The notes beneath the pieces are model-generated. The model was not told the origin of the DNA and searched no databases. It saw nothing but the letters and a program-made list of their open reading frames with translations. Both the position numbers and the translations under genes were made by a program. From the NCBI GenBank assembly GCA_021828055.1, contig JAKATH010000009.1, positions 1 through 52,516 of the forward strand: DNA of 52,516 nt. The letters run 5' to 3'. Source of the stretch: Actinomycetes bacterium (GTDB lineage Bacteria > Actinomycetota > Acidimicrobiia > Acidimicrobiales > RAAP-2). Below, piece by piece: positions 1 through 8,039 of this stretch (its first letter is position 1; every line of letters begins with the position of its first letter).

Positions 1-220
1 CCCTCTCGGTCACAGGACCCGGGATCGGCTCTGCGTACGAGTAGTACGCCGGGTCCTGGACCTGGCAGAAGTAGGGACCGTAGAACAGCTCCTGGAAGCA
101 GAGCACCTGCGCCCCCTGCGACGCCGCATCCCTGGCCAGCACGAAGTTCGCGTCGATCATCGACTCCTTGTCACCGGTCCAGCGCGTCTGCACCAGCGCG
201 GCTCTCACGATGTCGGACAT
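1..220 (-). CDS. Nitrilase-family carbon-nitrogen hydrolase, 3' end outside window
   Basis: Reading leftwards from an ATG at 220, the frame is open to the window edge (73 residues). It starts MSDIVRAALVQTRWTG and contains FQELFYGPYFCQ, where the Glu of FQE is the first catalytic residue of the nitrilase superfamily Glu-Lys-Cys triad; Lys and Cys would lie beyond the window. The sequence style is that of actinobacterial beta-ureidopropionase or N-carbamoylputrescine amidase-like enzymes, which hydrolyse N-carbamoyl amines in the cytoplasm. An AAGGAGG box lies a few bases before the ATG, which supports this start. Nucleoside-catabolism genes or relics lie just upstream on the other strand, which fits a pyrimidine-catabolic role, but the exact substrate is an inference. 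Confidence 0.8.
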   Translation of the reverse strand, partial: MSDIVRAALVQTRWTGDKESMIDANFVLARDAASQGAQVLCFQELFYGPYFCQVQDPAYYSYAEPIPGPVTER

Positions 221-579
221 CGCCCTCCTTTTGTGTCGATCTCTCGAACGGGTCGATCGCGCGAATGGCTCAGCCTGCCGGTCGCTCCGCACTGCTCACC
301 CCGGGGCACCATCCTCGCGCAACCGGTCGATCTCTTCCGAGAAGCAGCCGAGGGATACGAGCAGCCCGTCGGCGGGTTCGCCGAGCCTCGGGGGAGGCGT
401 CAAGTGGTCGTTCCGCTCCTCGCCGCACCGAGCCGTCCTGGGTCGGAAAGACGCCGCACAGCGGCATCCTCGCCCAGCTACCTCGGAGCCCCGGTTCATC
501 TCCATGCATGCCTTCTGCAGCGGTCGCCGCTGGACGCCGCTGCGTCAGTGCCGCGATGGTGGGTCGGGTCGGCAGCCAC
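221..579. other. No intact gene; probably decayed coding DNA
   Basis: Several overlapping frames are open here, but none has a recognisable domain, good ribosome binding site or consistent start. It lies between the nitrilase start and a recognisable ribokinase relic, so it may be the eroded 5' part of that kinase. No promoter, RNA or repeat stands out. Confidence 0.4.
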
Positions 580-1020
580 CGAGCGGACGCGCGCAACGCG
601 CTGCCCTCTCCGACGACACCCTCGACGTCAGCGCACTTCCGTCCTCGGTCCTCTCCTCGACGGCCGTCTCCGCCGTGAACGAGGTGGAGGCAGCGCTTCT
701 CGCCGGGTGCCCTGCCGGAACCCTCGACGAGGGCTTCGACGTTGCGTCTTCGATCGTGGAGTCGGGCCAGAGCGCTGCGTCCTCACCCTGGGACCGCTCG
801 GGGCGGTCGTGGTAGGTGCCGGCGAGCGCGTGGACGTTCCCGTCAGCCGAGCTCCCGCCGTCGACACCACCGGTGCGGGCACCGCGTACGTCGGTGCGCT
901 CGTTGCCGCGCTGTCGAACGAGGGCGACGTCGTGGACGCGGTGCGCCTCGGTGCCGAGGTCCGCACTGCGACAACGACACAGCTCGGAGCCCGAGCGGTC
1001 GTACCCTGTGCGCTTCTGTC
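580..1020 (+). pseudogene. Frameshifted ribokinase (PfkB family) relic
   Basis: Two pieces of a ribokinase-like protein lie in different frames. The first, around 580-770, reads SDDTLDVSALPSS then NEVEAALLAGCPAGTLDE, which resembles the NE-containing segment of ribokinases. The second, around 775-1010, reads VLTLGPLGAVVV and VDTTGAGTAYVGALVAAL, the PfkB signature that carries the catalytic base (usually DTTGAGD; here the Asp is Thr). A frameshift near 770-780 joins them, and the N-terminal substrate-binding half is not recognisable. The gene is therefore inactive. Ribokinase would phosphorylate the ribose released by the nucleoside hydrolase encoded just downstream, so the relic belongs functionally to this cluster. 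Confidence 0.65.
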
Positions 1021-1036
1021 GTGACCCATTTCTCGC

Positions 1037-1432
1037 ATGCCCGACGTCGCGGCGGGTATCGTGCACAACGCCGCCAGCTCGCTGCGAACTGCGCTTCAAG
1101 AGGAGCCGTCCAGCATGGTGCAACTGCGAGTGATCGACCTCTCGTCCTTCTGCGGCGGGGGCGCGGCCGACCGGCGACGGGTGGGGGGTGAGACCGATGC
1201 CGCACGTTGCGAGATCGGCTTCTTCGCCGCCGTGGGGCACGGAGTCGACGCCGATCTGGCGGGCGGCACGCTCGAGGGCGACCAGTGCCGTGCCTCGCCG
1301 CACACCGGCTACGGCACGTGGACGATCTTGAAGAAGCGGCCGAAAGAGACGGGACTGCAAGCGCAGCCGGCCCGAGTCGAATGGATCGACGTGATCGCCC
1401 CGGAGGGAGCCGTCGCCGGGGGCCGACGATGA
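1037..1432 (+). pseudogene. Internally deleted isopenicillin N synthase-like dioxygenase
   Basis: An open frame of 131 codons looks like two ends of a non-heme Fe(II)/2-oxoglutarate oxygenase joined together. LRVIDLSSF and EIGFFAAVGHGV match the N-terminal part of the family (DIOX_N domain). They are followed almost at once by ASPHTGYGTWTILKK, which matches the iron-binding HxD region (normally HTDYGxxT). Roughly 130-150 residues between these are missing, the iron-ligand Asp has become Gly, and the C-terminal half with the second His and the Arg is absent. The frame ends in ATGA, overlapping the nucleoside hydrolase start by 4 bp, which suggests a former operon. ATG 1115 is the likelier ancestral start. 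Confidence 0.65.
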
Positions 1433-2439
1433 GGCACGTGCAGCAACTTGGCGCTGGTCACCCCCGCAAGATCATCCTCGACTGCGACCCGGGTCACGAT
1501 GACGCTGTCGCGATCGCGCTCGCCGCAGGGAGCCCGGCCATCGAGCTGCTCTCCGTCACGACTGTCGCAGGCAACCAGACGGTCGAGAAGACGACGCGCA
1601 ATGCCTGCGTGATGTGCACCCTGCTCGGTCTCTCGAACACGCCCGTCGTCGCAGGGTGCAGCGGTCCGCTCGTACGCGCGCTGCGCACCGCGTCGGAGTT
1701 TTCCGGCGCATCTGGGCTCGACGGCCCGCCGCCGGTCGAGCCAACCGTCGTACCGGCGGCAGGCCATGCCGTCGACTGGATCGTGGACTCGGTGATGGCG
1801 GACCCTGGCGAGATCACCCTCGTCGCGACCGGGCCGCTCACCAACGTGGCGATGGCCCTTCGGAAGGAGCCTGCGATCGCGCAGGCGGTGCGGGAGGTCG
1901 TCATCATGGGGGGCGCATACTCCAGGGGGAACGTCACGCCGGCGGCGGAGTTCAACATCTACGTCGACCCGGAGGCCGCCCGAGCCGTCTTCGAGGCGCC
2001 ATGGCGTCTCACGATGATGGGCCTCGACCTCACGCACCAGGCGACGTTCGGCTGCGACGAGGAGCGGCGGCTCGAAGAGATCGGGTCGCCGATCGCCCGC
2101 TTCATGATCGAGCTGATGCGGTACTTCCGAGACGCTTACCGAGCAGCAGCGGGACTCGAGGATCCTCCTGTGCACGATCCGTGCGCCGTCGCCTACGTGA
2201 TCGACCCGACGTTGTTCGAGGTGGCGAGCGCGCACGTCGAGGTCGAGACGAGCGGAACCTGGACGTCGGGCATGACCGTCACGGACTTCGGGCCCGCTCG
2301 ACCCGGGGTCCGCCGCGTCGACGTCGGGATTAAGCTCGACCGCGAAGGCTTCTGGGAGCTCGTGCTCTCGGCGGTGGAGCGGGCGGGCCGTTCGAAGGCC
2401 GGTTCGCTCGGGTCGAACCACAGTCCAGCTCGGGCGTGA
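1429..2439 (+). CDS. Inosine/uridine-preferring nucleoside hydrolase
   Basis: The 336-residue product cleaves ribonucleosides to base plus ribose. The N-terminal KIILDCDPGHDDAVAI carries the DxDxxxDD calcium-binding cluster of the family. VATGPLTNVA, VVIMGGAY and AEFNIYVDPEAA are the usual core motifs, and VHDPCAVAYVI carries the C-terminal HD pair. Length is normal. ATG 1429 is chosen because it overlaps the stop of the preceding relic (ATGA) and directly precedes the conserved beta-strand; a longer frame upstream has no homology. Its neighbours (ribokinase relic, amidase) suggest salvage or degradation of nucleosides. It is the only intact plus-strand member of the cluster, so ribose may now be handled by a kinase elsewhere. 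Confidence 0.9.
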   Translation: MRHVQQLGAGHPRKIILDCDPGHDDAVAIALAAGSPAIELLSVTTVAGNQTVEKTTRNACVMCTLLGLSNTPVVAGCSGPLVRALRTASEFSGASGLDGPPPVEPTVVPAAGHAVDWIVDSVMADPGEITLVATGPLTNVAMALRKEPAIAQAVREVVIMGGAYSRGNVTPAAEFNIYVDPEAARAVFEAPWRLTMMGLDLTHQATFGCDEERRLEEIGSPIARFMIELMRYFRDAYRAAAGLEDPPVHDPCAVAYVIDPTLFEVASAHVEVETSGTWTSGMTVTDFGPARPGVRRVDVGIKLDREGFWELVLSAVERAGRSKAGSLGSNHSPARA

Positions 2440-2548
2440 CGCGCTCAGAGAGCGAAGCGCCCCGCCGCCGTGCGTCCACACGCTGACCGAGGGCGACGGG
2501 CGGGCCTCCGGGACAAGATGGCGCGATCGGGGCGAGCGGGTTCATGGG

Positions 2549-2896
2549 TTACGGCAGAGCCCGGATGATCCGCGCCAGCTCCTCTGGTCGGTAACCGAGC
2601 CTCCTCGCGTAGACGACCAGCTCGCGCGCCATCGCGACGACGGCACCGCGCTCTGGGGTTCCCGAGACCGTGATGCCCCGACCGCGGCGGAACTCGAGAA
2701 GGCCCTCCTCCCTCAGGATCCGAAGCGCGCGAAGCACAGTGTTCGAGTTCACACCGAGGACCGCGGCGAGGTCTCGAGCAGGCGGGAGCCGCTCACCGGG
2801 CGTCGCCTCGCCCTCTGCGATGGCGCGGCGGATCTCTGCGGCCACCTGCTCGTGGAGGGCCGTGCGTTCGGAGAAGTCCACGTTGACCCGCCTCAT
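2549..2896 (-). CDS. GntR-family transcriptional regulator, short YtrA-like type
   Basis: This 115-residue protein has an N-terminal winged helix: LHEQVAAEIRRAIAEGEATP, GERLPPARDLAAVLGVNSNT and VLRALRILREEGLLEFRRGR are the typical GntR helices and wing. Only about 40 residues follow (MARELVVYARRLGY), so there is no large ligand domain; this length is typical of the YtrA subgroup. ATG 2896 is preferred over an upstream in-frame start because it immediately precedes the conserved region and sits next to a promoter-like AT-rich patch. It is divergent from the anchored beta-propeller gene at 2951. No ABC transporter, the usual YtrA partner, is present, so its target is unknown beyond likely self-control. 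Confidence 0.85.
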   Translation of the reverse strand: MRRVNVDFSERTALHEQVAAEIRRAIAEGEATPGERLPPARDLAAVLGVNSNTVLRALRILREEGLLEFRRGRGITVSGTPERGAVVAMARELVVYARRLGYRPEELARIIRALP

Positions 2897-2897
2897 G

Positions 2898-2920
2898 GTG
2901 ATAAGTAACATAGCACTATA
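2898..2920 (-). promoter_or_regulatory. Putative GntR promoter and self-operator
   Basis: The plus strand reads GTGATA, a 7-base spacer (AGTAACA) and TAGCAC, an inverted repeat with 5 of 6 pairs matching (2898-2916). On the minus strand a TATAGT -10-like hexamer (2915-2920) overlaps its edge, placing a transcript start only about 10 bases before the GntR ATG. Overlap of an inverted repeat with the -10 of a short GntR gene is the usual layout for autoregulation. It could also influence the divergent gene at 2951. Confidence 0.45.
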
Positions 2921-2950
2921 CGCGTCGGCTGAGGGCGGGGGTGGGACCAC

Positions 2951-4765
2951 GTGAGCCAGATGGTCAGCAGCCAAGACCGGGTGCTGACCGACCTGCCCTC
3001 GTCACCCACGAGCGGCGGTGCGCCCCCTGAGCCCGAGGTGCTCATCGAAGAGGCGCGCCGGCGACAGCGACGTCGCTGGGCGTTCTCTGCGCTCGCGCTC
3101 GTCGCAGCGGGAGGGCTCGTCGCCGGCCTCCTCATCTCCTCGGGCTCGCCTCCCCGGCCGACGTCCCCGAGGAGGACCGCGCCGTCGGCCCCCGCGACAA
3201 CCAAGACGACGACGGGACCGACGACGCCGGCCGGCGAGCCTGCGACACCCCGCTCGTCCTCCGAGCTCACCCTGCTCTTCAGTTCAGCGTCCCCGGTCAT
3301 GGGCGTCGTCGGCGAGTCGCCGAGTGGCCCTGGGAGCGGCACGGCCGCCCTCTACGTGACCCACAACTTCCTCACCTACACGCGGATCTCGACGCCGGCG
3401 CTCCCTCCCACAGTCCGCGACTTCTCCTTCGTCTCGGACGTCTCCTTCCCGACGGCCACTGTCGGCTGGGCGGTCGACGTCGCCCCGGGATCGGGGGTCT
3501 ACCTCTTCGAGACGACCGACGGCGGAGACCAGTGGCGGTTCGTGCGAGAGGTCCACGCCGAGGCCAACGGCGCCTTCGGCTGGGTCCGGTTCGTGAGCGC
3601 GACCATCGGCTGGGTCGGCGCCGGCGACATCGGCTCGAACGGTCCGTCGACGCTCTTGCGCACCGACGACGGTGGCCAGAGCTGGCAGGCTCTACCGGTT
3701 GACCCGAGCGCCGGAAATTGGACAAGGCCGTCCTTCGTGACCCCGTCGATGGGCTTCCTGCGCGGGACAGTCGGGCCCGGAGGGAGCACCCGCCTCCTCG
3801 AGACGACCGACGGCGGGGCGACGTGGAGCCCGGCGACCCTCCCGCTGCCCCCTGCCATTGCGGGCACAGTCTTTCCCGGCCTGCCCAAGATGTTCGGAAG
3901 AGTTGGCGTGCTCCCACTCGTCGCCGGTCCCCAGCCGACCGAGCTCACCACCGGCGAGCGACCCAGGGTCACCCTTGCCTTCGACGAGACGAGCGACGGT
4001 GGACGGACCTGGACCGCTGGACCCACGCTCCCTTCGAGCGCGGTCACGGGGTTCTCGACAGTGCAGGGCGGCACTGGCTGGATCGCGGCCGGTCCCGCGG
4101 CGGCCGTCGAGACCCCGACGGACTGGTTGGTGCTCGCCCCGGAGAAGTCCGGCAAGATCACGGTCCGCGCCACCCACGACGCCGGGTCGACGTGGAGCAC
4201 CGAGGCCGGCAGAGGGCTCCCCACCATCCACGTGGCGAGCCTCTTCGATCACCAGATCAACACGCCGCTCGTCCTCCAGGCGGTGACGAGCCGGATCGCG
4301 CTCGTCGTCGCCCAGACATCGCCTTCGGGATGGTCGACCTACGTCACGATCGACGGTGGTGCCAAGTGGTCGTTGCTCACACCCCGAACGGCGACGCTCC
4401 TTCCGCCGACACGCGAGCTCCTGACAGCGACTGTCCGGGTGTCCCCCTCGAGAGGACTGGTCGATGGCGAAAGGGTGCGAGTGAGCATCTCGGGCTTCGG
4501 GACGGACGGTCGCTACCACGTCTCCGAGTGCTCGAGCGACACCGCCGTCTCCGAAGCCGGGTGCGGCCTCGGGCTCACAACGCAGCCGACAGTGGCGACC
4601 GACGGCGCGGGGAAGGGCAGCGCCACGTTCACCGTATCGTCGTCCGCTGCACCGTCATCCAACACAACGACGACACGGACGCGGTGCACCAACCGATGCG
4701 TGATCGTCGTGTCCGGCGGTCTCGGCCACGGACTGGCCTTCGGGCGGCTCGCATTCAGGCGCTGA
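2951..4765 (+). CDS. Membrane-anchored BNR beta-propeller with neocarzinostatin-like C-terminal domain
   Basis: The 604-residue product has a short cytoplasmic N-terminus, a basic RRRQRRRW stretch, one transmembrane helix (about residues 40-60), a Pro/Thr linker, and a long outer region. The outer region contains at least six Asp-box/BNR motifs (TTDGGDQW, RTDDGGQSW, TTDGGATW, TSDGGRTW, THDAGSTW, TIDGGAKW), indicating a beta-propeller. The last about 110 residues (VRVSPSRGLVDGERV, ECSSD, CGLGL, RCTNRCVIVV) resemble the neocarzinostatin/macromomycin fold with paired Cys. A GTG at 2951 is the only start ahead of the anchor. Enzymatic sialidase residues are not evident, so binding of a glycan or ligand at the surface is more likely. 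Its anchor is nearly identical to that of the next gene. Confidence 0.7.
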   Translation: MSQMVSSQDRVLTDLPSSPTSGGAPPEPEVLIEEARRRQRRRWAFSALALVAAGGLVAGLLISSGSPPRPTSPRRTAPSAPATTKTTTGPTTPAGEPATPRSSSELTLLFSSASPVMGVVGESPSGPGSGTAALYVTHNFLTYTRISTPALPPTVRDFSFVSDVSFPTATVGWAVDVAPGSGVYLFETTDGGDQWRFVREVHAEANGAFGWVRFVSATIGWVGAGDIGSNGPSTLLRTDDGGQSWQALPVDPSAGNWTRPSFVTPSMGFLRGTVGPGGSTRLLETTDGGATWSPATLPLPPAIAGTVFPGLPKMFGRVGVLPLVAGPQPTELTTGERPRVTLAFDETSDGGRTWTAGPTLPSSAVTGFSTVQGGTGWIAAGPAAAVETPTDWLVLAPEKSGKITVRATHDAGSTWSTEAGRGLPTIHVASLFDHQINTPLVLQAVTSRIALVVAQTSPSGWSTYVTIDGGAKWSLLTPRTATLLPPTRELLTATVRVSPSRGLVDGERVRVSISGFGTDGRYHVSECSSDTAVSEAGCGLGLTTQPTVATDGAGKGSATFTVSSSAAPSSNTTTTRTRCTNRCVIVVSGGLGHGLAFGRLAFRR

Positions 4766-4815
4766 CCCGCCCTCTGATGCGGAAATCGCGAGAGGGGGCC
4801 CAGGGGGACCGTCCG

Positions 4816-5820
4816 GTGACCAGTACGCTCGTCGAGGCCAAGCGCGTTCCGGCGCTCGACGCTTCCGGAAACGGGGACCAGCTCGATGCTCGCCCTCCGC
4901 CCGCTCAGGTCCTGATCGAAGAGGCCCGCCGTCGACAGCGACGGCGCTGGGCGTTCTCCGCGCTCGCGCTCGTCGCCGTCATCGGTCTCGTCGCCGGCCT
5001 GGTGGACGCGCTGAGCGGCTCGCCGCCACCAACAAGAGTGCACCACGGCCCGACGGTCGCCTCGCCTGGGGAGGTCGCTGCGTTCCTCGCCCGGGCAGCG
5101 AAGGGATTCTCCGGTGAGGTCGTGCTGAGGTACGCCGTCCAGTACGGAGCGGGGGCGCATGCCCACAGTGGGTCGGTCCTCGTGGCCCAGGTCTCCAAGA
5201 CGAAGTGGGCGTACATCTCGAATCCTCCAGTCACAGACCTTCACGCCGCCGAAGCCAGCTCCTCGGTTCTCGACAACCCGATCCGAGTGCGAGCCGGCCG
5301 GTACCACTGCTTGCACCAAGCAGCGTCCTCGCTGTGGACCTGCGCCAACTTCTCGACAGCGCTGATGGGCACCAATGCGATGTACCTCGGTCCCTACCCG
5401 CCGACAGCCCTCATCCGTGGGCTACAGAGCGCGATACTCGATTACTCGGGAAAGACACCCGGGGAGCGCAGGTACGTCCGAGAAGAGCCTGCCCATCTCG
5501 TCGTTCGACGAGTTGACTCGCGAGAGTCCTCGTGTCTTGTCTTCGGGAAGCCGGCGACTCCTGTCGCGCTCGTGTGCCTCGACGCCGACAACCTGATCGC
5601 GAGCTACGACATCCCAACAGCTGTCACCGGCGGTGGGTACACGAAAGCCCAGTTGCGCACCCATTCGCGCAGCGTTCCCGACACGCTGCTTACCCTGCCG
5701 GCAAAGCCGACAGCCGCACTTGGAAGCGAGAGGCTCAACGTGGCTCAGGACCGCTTCATCACGACGCCGACCGACCGGCTCTCGACACCGACCGGTGTCG
5801 GGACGAAGTGGAGGTCGTGA
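4816..5820 (+). CDS. Anchored extracytoplasmic protein of unknown function
   Basis: A 334-residue protein, not recognised beyond its anchor. Residues 1-30 are hydrophilic, then VLIEEARRRQRRRW and a transmembrane helix precede an outer domain of about 270 residues. This domain has four Cys that could pair (CLHQ, WTCANF, SSCLVFG, LVCLD) and motifs FSGEVVLRYAVQYG, AHSGSVLVAQVSKTKWAYIS and CLVFGKPATPVALVCLD. The pattern recalls lipoprotein-like domains seen in actinobacterial envelope proteins, but I cannot name a family. GTG 4816 is chosen because a GGGGGACC stretch precedes it. The 50-bp gap from the preceding gene and the shared anchor suggest co-expression and a common origin of the N-terminus. 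Confidence 0.6.
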   Translation: MTSTLVEAKRVPALDASGNGDQLDARPPPAQVLIEEARRRQRRRWAFSALALVAVIGLVAGLVDALSGSPPPTRVHHGPTVASPGEVAAFLARAAKGFSGEVVLRYAVQYGAGAHAHSGSVLVAQVSKTKWAYISNPPVTDLHAAEASSSVLDNPIRVRAGRYHCLHQAASSLWTCANFSTALMGTNAMYLGPYPPTALIRGLQSAILDYSGKTPGERRYVREEPAHLVVRRVDSRESSCLVFGKPATPVALVCLDADNLIASYDIPTAVTGGGYTKAQLRTHSRSVPDTLLTLPAKPTAALGSERLNVAQDRFITTPTDRLSTPTGVGTKWRS

Positions 5821-6187
5821 TGGCCCGACGCATGACGAGGAGATCCGTGTCGCCGCGCCATGGCTCGTGGCCAAGGCGACGACCCCGCTGCTGCGCCGCA
5901 GCCCCGGGGTCGTGAGGATCTCCACCTTTCCCCTGGGCGTCGTCGACGGTCGCCGGACGGCAGACGAGCTGGATGGCGGTGTCGCAGCTGGCCGGCACAC
6001 CGTCTTCGTCGGCACCGCCGGCCTCGGCCTGCCAGTAGGTCGGGATGCAGGCGCAGTCGCCGCGAACGGAGAGGCGAACCCTTGCGGCCGCCGAGAACGT
6101 GGGCATGAGAGTCACACCCCGATGGCAGGATGACGACGGTCCAAACGTGAGCTGGGTCCCCACCGGAAGGTGAAGACCCTCATTCAG
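5821..6187. other. Intergenic stretch with no supported gene
   Basis: About 370 bases between the anchored-protein gene and tRNA-Thr. Frames are open on both strands, but none has a recognisable domain or ribosome binding site, and the reading frames overlap each other. No hairpin or promoter is convincing. Confidence 0.4.
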
Positions 6188-6262
6188 AACGCCCGGCCGG
6201 ACTTGAACCGGCGACCTCCGGATTACAAGTCCGGTGCTCTATCCGTTCTGAGCTACGGGCGC
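6188..6262 (-). tRNA. tRNA-Thr (anticodon UGU)
   Basis: Read on the minus strand this 75-nt sequence folds as a complete cloverleaf. The acceptor stem is GCGCCCG with CGGGCGT (one G-U pair), the D arm contains GTAGCTCAG, the anticodon stem is CCGGA/TCCGG with loop CTTGTAA giving anticodon TGT, and the T arm contains GGTTCAAGTCC. It reads ACA codons. CCA is not encoded. The gene stands alone. Confidence 0.93.
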
Positions 6263-6304
6263 GTGATCGTGCCGTCCTGCCGCTCGACGGCGGGCCACAC
6301 ACTA

Positions 6305-6327
6305 CACGGGCTCCCCGGAAGCCCGTG
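6305..6327. terminator. GC hairpin downstream of pepA
   Basis: CACGGGCT and AGCCCGTG pair perfectly around a 7-base loop (CCCCGGA). It lies about 100 bp after the pepA stop and just before the tRNA on the same strand. There is no T tract, as is common in high-GC actinobacteria, so the terminator call rests on the stem and its position. Confidence 0.45.
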
Positions 6328-6428
6328 GAGCACACAAGGGGGCCGTCCGCCGACGAAGGGGAGCGGCGACGCGCGGAAGGCAGGTGTTGCCCGGCGCTTC
6401 GCCGCAAGAGCGGTGCTCGAGTGCGACC

Positions 6429-7991
6429 CTAACCCGCCGTCCGCGCCGGCTGGTAACGCGTGAGGAAGTCCAAGAGCGCGCGTACCCCGAACGCCGTCGC
6501 ACCCTTCGACAGGTAGCCCGAGCTCTCGTCGGCCCTGGCGGGTCCCGCGATGTCGAGATGTGCCCACGGCACCTTGCCGACGAAACGAGCCAGCAGCAAC
6601 GCGCCGGCGATCGTCCCGGCTTCCCTGGGCCTGCCGATGTTCTTCATGTCGGCGATCTCCGAGTCGATGTGCTCGCGATAGTCGTCGAGCAGCGGGAGCG
6701 GCCACAACCGCTCCCCCGCACGCTCCCCCGCCGCCTGGAGGGCATCCAAGAGCGCGGGGGCGTTCCCGAGCATCGCCGCCACGCCTTTTCCGAGCGCGAT
6801 GACCTGCGCGCCCGTCAGCGTCGCCACGTCCACGATGGCGTCGGGTGAGAGCTCGGCCGCCAGCGAGAGCGCGTCGGCGAGGACGAGACGACCCTCGGCG
6901 TCGGTGTTCAGCACCTCGATGCTCGCTCCGTTGCGCGCCCTGAACACGTCGCCGGGCTTCTGCGCCCGGCCGCCGGGCATGTTCTCGCTCAACGGCGCGA
7001 TCGCGGACACCTTGACCGGCACCCGGAGCTCCGCGCACACGGACACGACGGAAAGCACGACCGCCGCACCACTCATGTCGGTCTTCATGGCCATCATCCC
7101 CTCGGCCGGCTTCAGCGAGAGCCCGCCCGAGTCGAACGTGATCCCCTTGCCGACGAGCACGACATGCGGGACGTGCCTGTCGCCCTCCGATTCGGGCGGC
7201 GTGTAGGTCGCGCGCACGAGCCGAGGCGGCTCCGCAGATCCTCGCGCCACAGCGAGCAAGCCCCCCAGGCGCTCGTCGGCGATCCGGTCCTCGTCCCACA
7301 CCTCGAGCGTCGTCCTGTCGAGCCCGGTCAAGCGCTCACGCACCCGCTCGGCGAGCACGCGCGGCGTCATGTCGCCAGCCGGCGTGTTCACGAGGTCCCG
7401 GGCGAACGCGGCGGCCGAGGCCGCGACCGCACCTCGTCGGAGCCCATCCGACCAATCGCCTCGCCCGACGACCACGAGCCGATCGACGTGCTCAGGTCGT
7501 GGGACCGACCGGTAGGCGTCGAAGCGGTACGTCCCGAGCGTCGCTCCCTCGGCGATCGCGGCGGCGACCGCCGGGACGTCCCCGCCCGGCGGGTCCTCGG
7601 GGACGAGCAGCGCGGCAGCCCCGCCTCCGTCACCCGCGGCACGGGTCAGCGCCGCACCTGCGAGGCGCCATCGCTCGGGGTCGAGCCCGGCACGCGGCCC
7701 GACACCGAGGAGCACGACGGACGGCGGCCCGGACGCGGCGCGCAGGACGAGGGACGTGCCCTTGGCCGCGGTGAAGCCCTGGCGCCGTAGCCACGCCTCG
7801 TCCGGCTCCTCCGTGAGGAGTCCGCGAGCCGCGGCCACGTCGCTGGTCGCCCCCCGGAGGCCGCCGAGCCGGGCGAGCCACTCGAACCCGGCCGTGCCAT
7901 CGTCCTCCTCCCCGACTGCGCTTCCGACCACAGGGATCCCGACGGCCACGACGCCGTCCGGCAGCGTCGTAGCCGCAACCACCTCCAGCAT
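6429..7991 (-). CDS. pepA: Leucyl aminopeptidase (peptidase family M17)
   Basis: A cytosolic two-metal exopeptidase that removes N-terminal residues, about 520 residues, normal for the family. The C-terminal catalytic domain shows the metal and active-site motifs in order: VGKGITFDSGGLSLKP, MKTDMSGAA, and the family signature NTDAEGRLVLADAL. The N-terminal half (VVLLGVGP, FARDLVNTPAGDMTP) is the usual M17 oligomerisation domain. ATG 7991 is chosen over GTG 7997 because AGGAGG sits 7 bases before the ATG but would touch the GTG. It follows the cobalamin adenosyltransferase gene by about 48 bp on the same strand, so they may share a transcript. Confidence 0.92.
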   Translation of the reverse strand: MLEVVAATTLPDGVVAVGIPVVGSAVGEEDDGTAGFEWLARLGGLRGATSDVAAARGLLTEEPDEAWLRRQGFTAAKGTSLVLRAASGPPSVVLLGVGPRAGLDPERWRLAGAALTRAAGDGGGAAALLVPEDPPGGDVPAVAAAIAEGATLGTYRFDAYRSVPRPEHVDRLVVVGRGDWSDGLRRGAVAASAAAFARDLVNTPAGDMTPRVLAERVRERLTGLDRTTLEVWDEDRIADERLGGLLAVARGSAEPPRLVRATYTPPESEGDRHVPHVVLVGKGITFDSGGLSLKPAEGMMAMKTDMSGAAVVLSVVSVCAELRVPVKVSAIAPLSENMPGGRAQKPGDVFRARNGASIEVLNTDAEGRLVLADALSLAAELSPDAIVDVATLTGAQVIALGKGVAAMLGNAPALLDALQAAGERAGERLWPLPLLDDYREHIDSEIADMKNIGRPREAGTIAGALLLARFVGKVPWAHLDIAGPARADESSGYLSKGATAFGVRALLDFLTRYQPARTAG

Positions 7992-8039
7992 CAGCACACC
8001 TCCTCGTGAAGTCGCAGGCTCTCGTGCCCGGGCAGCCGG

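Noticed and set aside
2440-2548. Terminator after the nucleoside hydrolase
   Set aside because: Only a weak 5-bp stem with a short loop is present near 2443-2455; not strong enough to call.
5422-6163. Minus-strand frames between the anchored-protein gene and the tRNA
   Set aside because: They overlap the 3' part of the plus-strand gene, lack ribosome sites and show no family motifs.
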